From the NCBI GenBank assembly GCA_016584305.1, contig JACEEZ010020601.1, positions 195,053 to 259,052 on the forward strand: a stretch of 64,000 nt of DNA, in the 5' to 3' direction. The notes beneath the pieces were generated by a model. It was not told where the DNA came from. It ran no database searches and saw only the letters and a program-made list of their open reading frames with translations. This DNA comes from Chionoecetes opilio. Its lineage: Eukaryota > Arthropoda > Malacostraca > Decapoda > Majidae. Every line of letters begins with the position of its first letter. Positions within the stretch are counted from its first letter, which is position 1. This document shows, piece by piece, positions 11,423 through 21,346 of this stretch. The position numbers and the translations under genes are program-made.

Positions 11423-12730
11423 TAGTCTATTCACTTAAGGTGGATTCCTGGGCTGGGAGCTGCTCGCTGCCTAGCCGAGTTTGTAAGTACGTCGCTGATT
11501 GGCTGATAGTGATTGTTCAACAACAACACGCCATTCATAACTCAATAGGGTAAAAAATAAAGTCATGACTGACTATCACAAGAGTAGGCGGACTTTTAGG
11601 TTTTCAATGCATTGAAATGTTGTACTCCTACCCGATATTACCAAGCTACCAGATGATATTTATGAAAGCTGAGCCTACCATCGTGTTCATAATACATTGC
11701 TGCATATCATGAGCATAAAAAAATTACAGTAAGACTACACTAATATTAAGATAATTGAAGGAAAGTAAAAGAGTATATACATTTTTTCTTGCTTATTTTG
11801 CTTCAACTCGCTGTAACTCCGTAAGTTTTGGTCGCATTCAATTTTCAAGCACTGTTACAAAATCCTTATACTTTTCCGCTTCCTGTGGTATGTAGCACGT
11901 ACCAATAAGGAAAAGAGTAGCTGGTCAAAATGGCCAAGAAAGTTAAACTGCTTCAAACTGGTGCCGTGACGGGTGGAGCCTCTGATAGCTCTCCCGAGAA
12001 CAGTCTCTTTTGTATAGGGAGCAATGCTCACCCGTCACTGTGCCAGTTTGCAGTAGTAGTTTTAACTTTCTTAGCCATTTTGACCACCTACTCTTTTCCT
12101 TATTGGTACGTGCTACATACCACAGGAAGCGGAAAAGTATAAGGATTTTGAAACAGTTCTTGAAAATTGAATGCGACCAAAACTGATGGAGTTACAGCGA
12201 GTTGAAGCAAAATAAGCAAGAAAATTTTTTTATACACTCTTTTACTTTCCTTCAATTATCTTAATATTAGTGTAGTCTTAAGTGTATTTTTTTTATGCTC
12301 ATGATATGCAACAATGTATTATGAATACGATGGTAGGCTCAGTTTTCATAAATATCATCTGGTAGCTTGGTAATATCGGGTAGGAGTACAACATTTCAAT
12401 GCACTGAAAACCTAAAAATCCGCCTACTCTTGTGATAGTCAGTCATGACTTAATTTTTTACCCTATTGAGTTATGAATGGCGTGTTGTTGTTGAACAATC
12501 ACTGCCTGATTCACTGATGCAAACAAAATAGGCCTATCTTGTGTAAGAGATGAGTAAAGCCAAGAAATATGAACATTTTTCTGAGGCAACGCAAGGGTTT
12601 TGGGTTGCGGCGAGGCAAGTACCACCACCATCGCCACCCAGCCCGAGTCTATCAGCCAATCAGCGACGTCCTTACAAACTCGGCTAGGCAGCGAGCAGCT
12701 CCCAAGAATCCAGCTTAAGTGAATAGACTA
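11423..12730. mobile_element. Large palindromic element I, TA target (copy I1)
   Basis: 1308 bp with terminal repeats TAGTCTATTCACTTAAG and the complement, arms over 500 bp, flanked by TA at 11421-11422 and 12731-12732. The opposite arm of the surrounding inverted duplication (about 9310) preserves the empty site, CATTAC-TA-GTAAC once the element and one TA are removed. A 70-codon frame at the centre is a product of the palindrome and not a gene. Confidence 0.85.
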
Positions 12731-13005
12731 TAGTAACAACTGTACACACACTAGAACAAAAACATATAGTTCTCCTCCTCTCACCTGTCGCCTGGCTTGT
12801 GAATGACCCTGTAACACCTGAGAGGTCATCAGAGGTCATCTTGTACAGGCCATTGTTGCATTTTGACCCCTAAGACACCGCCATCACTCCTTCATGCCAC
12901 ACACAAACTGTCATGGCAACAAAATATTGATCAATAAATGACATGAAATATCTCATGCTAATATAAATATCTAGTAGAAATATCTCAGTGAAGTCATGTA
13001 AGTAG
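12731..13005. repeat. Right arm of inverted duplication
   Basis: Reverse-complement match to 8890-9310, in order. It continues left of element I at 11347-11420. Confidence 0.75.
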
Positions 13006-13204
13006 TGGCGGGGATAATGTTGGTATAGCAATAACATCATTAATATTTACCTCTCATTATAACTACTATGGTGAGAACAGATTGGCCAGCTGACAACACC
13101 TCAACACCACCACCATGCATGCCATCACCATCACACTATAACTGTTGGATAAGCAAAGCCACAACACTATAACACTGACATACGAACACACTACGCTATG
13201 AGAG

Positions 13205-13612
13205 GACACGGCTGCCACCACACATGTAACACTGTGCACTACCACCACCACCCGTTGCCACACTCCTACCACCACACATGTAACACTGTGCACCACCACC
13301 ACCACCCGTTGCCACACTCCTACCACCACACATTTAACACACTGCCCACCACCACCACCCATTGCCACACTCCTACCACCACACATGTAACACTGTGCAC
13401 CACCACCACCACCCATTGCCACACTCCTACCACCACACATGTAACACTCTGTCCACCACCACCACCACCCATTGACACACTCCTACCACCACACATGTAA
13501 CACTGTCCACCACCACCACCACCCATTGCCACTCCTGCCACCACACATGTAACACTGTCCACCACCACCACACTCCACACACCACCCACATTGCCACACT
13601 CCTGCCACCATA
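13205..13612. repeat. CAC-rich minisatellite 3' of ZNF-2
   Basis: About seven copies of a 55-60-bp unit containing CCACCACACATGTAACACTG. It occupies the 3' flank of ZNF-2 where the other copies have related TGG/CAC-rich DNA. Confidence 0.85.
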
Positions 13613-13634
13613 CTTGTCCACACAACACAGCACC

Positions 13635-14438
13635 TCAAAAGTGGATCTTCATGTGCTGGGCAATTTCACTCTTTGTCTTGAAACACTTCTTACAAACATC
13701 ACACTTGAACTCACTCAAACCAGTGTGTCTAAAGGCGTGTTGGGTGAGGGCAGACTTGTGAGTAAATCTTTTCCCACACTCCAGACATTCATGATTCTTG
13801 ACACCACTGTGTGTACTCAGGTTGAACAAGTGCTTCATGTGAATCTTCACGTGCCTGGCAATATCCCTCTTTGTCTTGAAACACTTGCCACAAACATCAC
13901 ATTTGAACTCCCTCAAGCCAGTGTGTCTCAAGGTGTGTGTGGTGAGTTTTGAATAGGTAGTAAATTTTTGCCCACACTCCAGACATTGATATTTCTAAAC
14001 ACCACTGTGTGTCAGGGAGTGTTCGGTGAGGTTAAACTTACGAGTAAATCTTTTCCCACACTCCAGACATTGATATTTCTTAACACCACTGTGTGTCAGG
14101 GTGTGTTCGGTGAGGTTAGACTTCTGAGTAAATCTTTGCCCACACTCCAGACATTCATGATTCTTAACACCACTGTGTGTCAGGGAGTGTCGGGTGAGGC
14201 TAGACTTAACATTAAATCTTTTCCCACACTCTAGACATTCATGATTTTTAACACCACTGTGTGTCAGGGTATGTTTGGTGAGGTTAGACTTATCATTAAA
14301 TCTTTTCCCACACTCCAGACATTCATGATTCTTGTCGCCACTGTGTGTCAGGAAATGTCTCTTAAGCACACTCTTGCATCTGGTGCTGCTGCCTCCTGCC
14401 ACAGCCTCCAGCGCAGCAACACTCGCAGCAGCACACAT
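13635..14438 (-). pseudogene. ZNF-2: C2H2 zinc-finger gene, one stop plus N-terminal deletion
   Basis: Starts at the ATG complementary to 14438, in the family Kozak context GCCACCATG. After Met-Cys-Ala-Ala-Ala the usual Ser/Gln-rich region and the first CxxC are missing: the frame jumps from AGGSST to RCKSVLKRH, an in-frame loss of about 50 codons relative to ZNF-3, ZNF-4 and ZNF-5. Four complete fingers follow, then a stop at 13992-13994 where the paralogues have Lys in THSGVKKYQC (AAG to TAG). The same frame then continues through four more fingers to the normal C-terminus KIHF and stop. Apart from that one codon the reading frame is intact, so either a recent pseudogene or a truncated four-finger protein. 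Confidence 0.8.
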
Positions 14439-14507
14439 GGTGGCCGGTCCTGCAGGAAGCTTTAGGGATGCCGGCGCGAGATGCCTTAGTGTGCAGCAGA
14501 ACACCCA

Positions 14508-14682
14508 GCTGGAACTGTGACCTCAGCACCTGCAACAGTGGTCACAGTCAGGACACAGAGAGCCAGCTGGGACTGTAACCTCAGCACCTGCAACAGTGGT
14601 GACAGTCAGGACACAGAAAGCCAGCTGGGACTGTGACCTCACCACCTGCAACAGTGGTCACAGTCAGGACACAGAGAGCCAT
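14508..14682 (-). repeat. 58-bp minisatellite 5' of ZNF-2
   Basis: Three units of the family repeat, in gene orientation on the minus strand, ending immediately beside hairpin element J. Confidence 0.85.
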
Positions 14683-14686
14683 AGTT

Positions 14687-15010
14687 ATTTTGCGTGATAT
14701 TGATATTCCAGGTGCTATATTACTGTGTTCTGTTCTCGCTGACAACATATAGAGAAGACCTGACGTAATGGCTGATGTGCAGAGGCTTCTAAAATAGGAA
14801 AACAGAATCATAACAGAGCCTCGTCAAGAGGTAAGCAAGTGGTAGGTAGTACGTATTGTGTCCCTACCACTTGCTTACCTCTAAATGAGACTGCTGTGAT
14901 TGTTTTCTTGGTTTAGAAGCCTGTGCACATCAGCCATCACCTCAGGTCTTCTGTAGTGTTGTCAGCGAGAACACAGCACGGAAATATAGCACCTGGAATA
15001 TCAATTTCGC
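14687..15010. mobile_element. Hairpin MITE J (copy J1)
   Basis: Near-palindrome of about 320 bp. GATATTGATATTCCAGGTG on the left pairs with its complement near 14990, and the centre folds on ACCACTTGCTTACCTC. An almost identical copy sits at the same place 5' of ZNF-5 (58344-58680), so it was carried along in the gene duplication. Confidence 0.75.
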
Positions 15011-15283
15011 CCAAAACAACAAACTTTGTCTTCGTCGTAGTCTTGTCTTTGTCGGTTGTCTATATTCATGGTTATGATAGCATTAAAATACCTTATTAAT
15101 TGAGTTCCTTTTGTTGCCTTTCCTCATAATAAGTAGTGGTACACATCATGGTTTGAGTGTTACTTGACGAGCCAATGCAATAAGAGAAAAATTGAAGTTA
15201 AAATGAGGTTCCCAGTTTACTAACCATTATCATACAAGTTTGAATAGGTATAGACCTATATAGGTATGCATGTATATATTTAT

Positions 15284-16016
15284 AAACTAGCCGCAAAGCC
15301 GCCCTCCGGGCGGACTTTTGGCTAGCTCTTGCGGAGGGCTATTGGTGGGCCTTCGGCCCACCACCTGTGTTTGGTGGGGCCTTCGGCCCACCAAACATGG
15401 ACTCTCCAGATAGCCCCTTTTAACTTTCCTGAAATCATGGAATGTGAGAAATGTATGTATTCCCCCCACCCATTGCACACCCAATACCCATCACCCCCCC
15501 CCCATTCACTCACCCATTACCCATCACCCCCCCACCCATTCACTCACCCATTACCCATCACCCCCCACCCATTCACTCACCCATTACCCATCACCCCCCA
15601 CCCAGTTCACTCACCATTACCCATCACCAACACACCCATTCACTCACCCATTACCATCACACCCCCACCTATTCCCTCACCCATCACCCATCACCCCCCA
15701 CCCATTCACTCACCCATCACCCCACACCCATTACCCATCACCCCACCCATTCACTCACCCATTACCCATCACCCTACATCAAGGCTTCCTCAATTCTCGC
15801 AACCCACTTTTGTTTTCACAATTCTCGCTAATAGGCTGCTAAAAAAAAAAAAAAAAAAAAAAGTGATCGGATCATCTCATAAGTGGGCTTATGACCTTCC
15901 CCTGGTCAACCTGATTCCAAAAATGTGCCATATGAGGTGTTTGCGCCACGGGGAGCGGAACCTATACCACACACACACACAGACAGACAGACACACTTTC
16001 GCTTATATTATTATAG
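15284..16016. mobile_element. 733-bp insertion, family unknown
   Basis: Present here and absent from the duplicate region, where TATATTTATA joins TATATACTACTATTTAGG directly at about 58940. It starts with palindromic GC-rich sequence (two hairpins of the type GGGCCTTCGGCCC). It contains a 33-bp minisatellite at 15465-15775 and an A run, and ends in (CA)n(CAGA)n followed by TTATATTATTATAGATA. A retroelement-derived non-autonomous insert is plausible. No coding region. Confidence 0.6.
15465..15775. repeat. 33-bp minisatellite
   Basis: About nine units built on CCATTCACTCACCCATTACC, inside the 733-bp insertion. Confidence 0.9.
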
Positions 16017-16224
16017 ATATATATACTACTATTTAGGTTCTGATCTGTTAACATTTGCAGGGAATGGTGTTGCAGTCGATGCATGAAGGCAGTGGCAATA
16101 ATAAGCAGTATCCTAGAAGCACTTAATTATAGTTATATATCACTGTACTTTTGGCATGTGCCACTTGTGCAGTGAACAGTTAAGATGTTTACTCATTGTC
16201 CTTCCTCTCATCACGCGCCCCAAA

Positions 16225-17165
16225 GCTCCCACTACTTTCCTTCCTTGTAGGCCTCTCTCTCTTATCACCCCTTGTAGGCCTCTCTCTCTTATCACCCCTT
16301 GTAGGCCTCTCTCTCTTATCACCCCTTGTAGGCCACTCTCTCTCTTATCACCCCTTGTAGGCCTCTCTCTCTCTTATCACCCCTTGTAGGCCTCTCTCTT
16401 ATCACCCCTTGTAGCCCTCTCTCTTATCACCCCTTGTAGGCCTCTCTCTCTTATCACCCCTTGTAGGCCTCTCTCTTATCACCCCTTGTAGGCCTCTCTC
16501 TCTTATCACCCCTTGTAGGCCACTCTCTCTCTTATCACCCCTTGTAGGCCTCTCTCTCTCTTATCACCCCTTGTAGGCCTCTCTCTTATCACCCCTTGTA
16601 GCCCTCTCTCTTATCACCCCTTGTAGGCCTCTCTCTCTATCACCCCTTGTAGCCTCTCTCTCTCTTTATCTCCCCTTGTAGGCCTCTCTCTCTTATCACC
16701 CCTTGCAGGCCTCTCTCTTATCACCCCATGTAGGCCTCTCTCTTCTATCACCCCTTGTAGGCTTCTCTTATCACCCTTGTAGGCCTCTCTCTTATCACCC
16801 TTGTAGGTCTCTCTCTTATCTGCCCTTGTAGGCCTCTCTCTCTTATCACCCCTTGGTAGGCCCTCTTCTCTGATCACCCCTTGTAGGCCCTCTCTCTTAT
16901 CACCCCTTGTAGGCCTCTCTCTCTTTATCACCCCTTGTAGGCCTCTCTCTTGTCACCCCTTGTAGTCCTCTCTCTTATCTCCCCTTGTAGGCCTCTCTCT
17001 CTTATCACCCCTTGTAGGCCTCTCTCTTATCACCCCTTGTAGGCCTCTCTCTTATCACCCCTGGTAGGCCTCTCTCTTATCACCCCTTGTAGGCCTCTCT
17101 CTCTTATCACCCCTTGTAGGCCTCTCTCTCTTATCACCCCTTGTAGGCCTCTCTCTCTTATCTCC
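16225..17165. repeat. 25-bp minisatellite (copy 1)
   Basis: About 38 units of CTTATCACCCCTTGTAGGCC plus a variable CTCTCT tail. The duplicate array is at 59170-59850, with about 27 units. Both abut the same LINE fragment. Confidence 0.95.
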
Positions 17166-17720
17166 CTCCCTGCTTCCATACTTTCACGGGATTGAACCAT
17201 ATAATTATCTGTCCATTCATCATTATTTTATATTGCTTCTGGCTCTCAACTGTCATGCTAATGTGATCTTCAAACTCAATAACTTCACTCCTTAATTTCT
17301 TAAATACCAACAACAACTACTACTACAACATCAACTACTACCACTACTAGAACAACAACTACTACTACCACTACTACTACAACAACAACTACTACAACAA
17401 CAACTACTACCACTACTACTACTACAGCAACAACACTTCCCTTTCGGCCACAGTAACCTCCAGTTTCCTCCTCACGCAAACACTACGGAATTCACATCAA
17501 TTTTTGCAAATCTTTTTTACTCTCTGTTAGTAGTACAGTGTCATCTGCAAACACTATAATATTGAGTTGCCCTTTTGTATTATCTATTATCATCACTAAC
17601 CTTTGCTTTGATTTATCTTATTACTCCATCCATAAACAAGTTGCATAACCACGGTGACATTACCCATCCTTGCCTCATGGTACCTGGTACTCTCGTCAAC
17701 CAAAATTCTCGTCCCTACAC
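17166..17720 (-). pseudogene. LINE reverse-transcriptase fragment (copy 1)
   Basis: Read on the minus strand from 17680, it shows MRQGWVMSPWLCN (an RQG..SP...N block), then VFADDTVLLTESKKDLQ with the catalytic FADD, then RRKL. A triplet microsatellite (17305-17440, CAA/CTA type) interrupts, and a VFKKLRSEV...MMNG segment resumes from about 17295, as in the region downstream of the catalytic motif. Both ends are truncated, and several stops and frameshifts are present. A sister copy lies at 59850-60640. Confidence 0.7.
17305..17440. repeat. CAA/CTA triplet microsatellite
   Basis: (CAACTACTA)n-type array inside the LINE fragment. The duplicate at 59990-60385 is three times longer. Confidence 0.9.
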
Positions 17721-17961
17721 AAATCGGGAAAACTCGCCGACGGTAATGGTTAGGTTAGGTTACCAAACCACACCAGAAAAACATAAGGCGCATCAAAAAA
17801 TCGTTCGTTGGGTGAAACTATAAATTATCCGGTAATTTCGGTCCTAGTGTAAAATAACGGATGATTTATAGTTTCACCCAACCAACGATTTTCTGATGCG
17901 CCTTATGTTTTTCTGGTGTGTTTTGATGTGTTTTGAATGAACCTGCTAACCGTTTCTGTCG

Positions 17962-17992
<31 letters not shown>

Positions 17993-17994
<2 letters not shown>

Positions 17995-18155
17995 GTAGGT
18001 AGGTAAAGGGTAGGTTAGGTTAGGTATAGGTTAGGTTAGGTATGGATTAGGTATAGGTATAGGTAAAGGTTAGGTATAGGTTAGGTTAGGTTAAGTTAGG
18101 TTAGGTATGGGTTAGGTATAGGTATAGGTTAGGGTAGGTTAAGTTAGGTCAAAGA
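17993..18155 (+). repeat. Interstitial TTAGG-type array
   Basis: GGTTA/TTAGG units with frequent TAGGTATAGG variants. The arthropod telomere unit, but placed inside element D. Confidence 0.85.
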
Positions 18156-18169
18156 CTACTCTATACTGG

Positions 18170-18575
18170 ACTTGCTACTCGTGCCCCGCGCCAACCCGCC
18201 CATGACCAGTGGAGGCCAGTTTTGCGATTCCTGCCATTTTAGAGCATCACCCCTATTTCTCTTCCTAAGGTTTATCAGTATATATGATATACCGTTATCT
18301 TTGTAACTGTTTGTTCTATAATATTATCAAATAAAAAACAGTATAATACACTAAAGAAATGCCATTATGAGTGAGTGAAGAAATATGCATGACCTCAATA
18401 TATACTTAAACTCTTCGCCATTTAATATTTTGCGAGAAAACATTTTAGATGCTAGCGATAGAAAGAAGCGGATTTGCATTAGCTTTCCATTGATATATTT
18501 CGTTTTCTGATAAGTGAATTACCACCATGCCTAAATTAGCGTTAACTAAAAAAATAACATCATCAATCGTATCGG
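18170..18575. repeat. Left arm of long inverted repeat in D1
   Basis: Pairs with 20275-20690: AAAGACTACTCTATACTGGA faces its complement, continuing through GCTAGCGATAGAAAG and GTTAACGCTAATTTA. A third, direct copy is split by the TTAA element (18600-18746 plus 20105-20268). Confidence 0.8.
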
Positions 18576-18746
18576 CAAGTAAAAAAGTGTTCCATGAATA
18601 CAGTAGACTATATCAGTATAAATGATATATTGTTATCTTCGTGAATGTTTGTTCTATAAGATTATCAAATAAAAAACTGTAAAATACACTAAAGAAATTC
18701 CATTATGAGACTCTGAAGAAATATGCATGAACTTATATTCACTTAA

Positions 18747-20100
18747 AGTAATCGTCCAGACCATTTCATCATTCCTGATTTAATGCAATCAAATCATAGC
18801 CATTAACGAGTATATCAACAATACGTCGTCACTTTTTGTATCCAGTCAGCCGTTTTTAAATAATCCGCAATCAAAATCTGCAAATTCCCCGAGTTTTCAA
18901 AACGCTCTCAAAGTTTGCAGACGCTCATGCTCAGGCTCGGTGACGTAGCATCAGGGAGGCTCATCTTCCCACGCTTGATCAGAGGCACGTAAACACAGAG
19001 ACAAATATAGTACTTGAAGATATTTGGGTGTTTCTGATAGATTTTTTTTGCTATATGCCACATGCATGCATCCTTTATGGGTGCAGCATGCTTCCTTCCC
19101 ACACACACGCCTGCACACCGACACCCTTCCCACACACACGCCTCCTTCCCACACACACGCTTGCATACACGCCTCCTTCCCACACACACGCCTCCGTCCC
19201 ACACACACGCCTGCACACCGACACCCTTCCCACACTCACGCCTGCACACACGCCTCCGTCCCACACACACGCCTTCACACCGACACCCTTCCCACACTCA
19301 CGCCTGCACACACGCCTGCACACCGACACCCTTCCCACACACACGCCTCCTTCCCCCACACACGCCTGCACACACGCTTCCTTCCTACACACACGCCTGC
19401 ACACCGACACCCTTCCCACACACACGCCTGCACACACGCCTCCTTCCCACACACACGCTTGCATACACGCCTCCTTCCCACACACACGCCTGCAGACACG
19501 CTTCCTTCCCACACACACGCCTGCACACCGACACCCTTCCCACACAGACGCCTGCACACACGCCTCCTTCCCACACACACGCCTGCACACACGCCTCCTT
19601 CCCACACACACGTCTGCACACCGACACCCTTCTTACACACACGCCTGCACACACGCCTCCTTCCCACACACACGCCTGCACACACGCCTCCTTCCCACAC
19701 ACACGCCCTCCACACACGTGTGTGTTGTGTGTGTATGTGTGTGTGTGCAGGAAGGGTGTTGGTGCGCAGGCGTGTGTGTGGGACGGAGGCGTGTGTGCAG
19801 GCGTGTGTGGGAAGAGTGTCGGTCACAGCGACAGATTCACTGTCTGACACCGAAGTACAATCGCTCATCATAACATTTGCCGACAGGTGTCCGACAGAGT
19901 GTCAGCGGGCGTCCCTGTTCTGACGTCATCAATAACAGTCGTAGCCCTGTTGGAGGGAAGATTTTTTTTTCGCGCTTTTTTACAAAAGTCGTGTTTTTAC
20001 GGAAATAAGGCCTGGAAATAAATTATTTTTGGTGGATTAGGTGTTTTGAATGTACATTCAACATAATTAGGCAAAAAAAAAATGGGTCTGGACGATTACT
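18747..20100. mobile_element. 1354-bp non-autonomous TTAA element
   Basis: Perfect 16-bp inverted ends AGTAATCGTCCAGACC and GGTCTGGACGATTACT, flanked by TTAA at 18743-18746 and 20101-20104. Removing the element with one TTAA rejoins a repeat that exists uninterrupted nearby (18400-18440). The interior is a minisatellite with unique flanks and no transposase. The target is like piggyBac or Kolobok. Confidence 0.85.
19084..19725. repeat. Minisatellite inside the TTAA element
   Basis: Units built from CACACACGCCTGCACAC and CCTCCTTCCCACACACACGC, about 20-33 bp long. Open frames on both strands are repeat artefacts. Confidence 0.95.
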
Positions 20101-20274
20101 TTAAACTCATCGCAATTTGATATTTTGCGTGAAGACTTTTTACATGCAACATATCAATTGAAGCGGAATTTAATTAGCTTTCCATTGCTATATTTCATTT
20201 TCTGATAAATGAATTAGAACCATGCATAAATTAGCGTTAACTAAATAAATAACGTCATCCATCGGGTAATTATC

Positions 20275-20690
20275 CCGATATATGATGTTATTTTTTTAGT
20301 TAACGCTAATTTATGCATGATTATGATTCTTTTATCAGAAAACGAAATATATCAATGGAAAGCTAATGAAAATCCGCTTCTTTCTATCGCTAGCATCTAA
20401 AATGTTTTCTCGCAAAATATTAAATGGCGATGAGTTCAAGTGAATATTAACTTCATGCATATTTCTTAACTCTCTCATAATGGCATTTCTTTATTGCATT
20501 TTACTGTTTTTTATTTGATAATATTATAGAACAAACATTTACGAAGATAACGGTATATCATATATACTGATAAACCATAGGAAGGGAAAAGGGAGTGATG
20601 TTCGAAAATGGCAGGAATCGCAAAACTGGCCTCCACTGGAAATAGCCCAAAATGAGTAGCAAGTCCAGTATAGAGTAGTCTTTGGTTAGG
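20275..20690. repeat. Right arm of long inverted repeat in D1
   Basis: Reverse complement of 18170-18575. Confidence 0.8.
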
Positions 20691-20909
20691 TATAGGTTAA
20701 GTTAGGTATGGGTTAGGTTAGGTATGGGTTAGGTATAGGTAAAGTTAGGTTAGGTTTAGGTACATTTTTTTTTGTCATTTCTGCAAAAAAACAAAAAAAA
20801 CAATTGCAACAGAAACGGTTAGCAGATTCATTCAAAACATAAAAACACACCAGAAAAACATATGGCGCATCAGAAAATCGTTGTTTGGGTGCAACTATAA
20901 ATTGACCAA

Positions 20910-21144
20910 AATAATACCCTAAACTTTATTTACTTAGATCGCCGCGGCAAGAGGTACGGCAGGCGTGTTCCTAGGATGTCTGCGTCTAAAGATACGGCAA
21001 TGCCAACTAGCCGTATTTCTTGTTGGCTATAGATACGGCGCCTGATTCATAGCGTGATAAGACGATCAGGCAGCTCTAATAGGGTGGTTAGGCGTACACG
21101 TGGTAGTTAGCGTCATACAAGCACACACATACACCCTAAATAAT
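20910..21144 (+). repeat. Element C, copy C1 left part
   Basis: About 830-bp repeat beginning AATAATACCCTAAACTTTA, found four times, each time next to a zinc-finger unit. This copy is split by the RTE LINE and continues at 24692. Confidence 0.8.
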
Positions 21145-21346
21145 CATCAATCATTGGGGGCATACGCCGAGGGGGCGCGTCGCCCTGCCCACCCTACGAC
21201 GCCACTCCCGGGGCGAATAGCATCACACGCGAGTTCCCATGCAGGCTCCTTTCCCATACCAAGCAGCTCTCGACAAGAAACATCAACTTGCCCCAGCCAC
21301 GAGCCTTGTGGGCGCCCCCTTGGCCTCCTCCACGCCGGATTGTCTC

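Larger units (their letters stand above)
17760..20909. mobile_element. Composite inverted-repeat element D (copy D1)
   Basis: Bounded by inverted copies of GCGCATCAGAAAATCGTT and TGAAACTATAAATT at 17760-17935 and 20800-20905. A second inverted pair lies at 17765-17833 and 17862-17935. Inside are TTAGG-type arrays (17993-18155 and 20680-20760, same orientation), then long arms at about 18170-18575 and 20275-20690, and a nested TTAA element. The short form at 60690-61205 has the ends and the array only. Confidence 0.65.

Noticed and set aside
11930..12142. 70-codon frame with a hydrophobic segment
   Set aside because: Lies across the centre of palindromic element I, and the start and end are each other's complement.
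16225..17165. Regular 25-bp repeats considered as a CRISPR-like array
   Set aside because: Units are contiguous and have no unique spacers, and the DNA is eukaryotic. A minisatellite.
19024..19923. Several 180-300-codon frames rich in His/Thr or Cys/Arg
   Set aside because: All come from the minisatellite in the TTAA element and appear in every frame on both strands.
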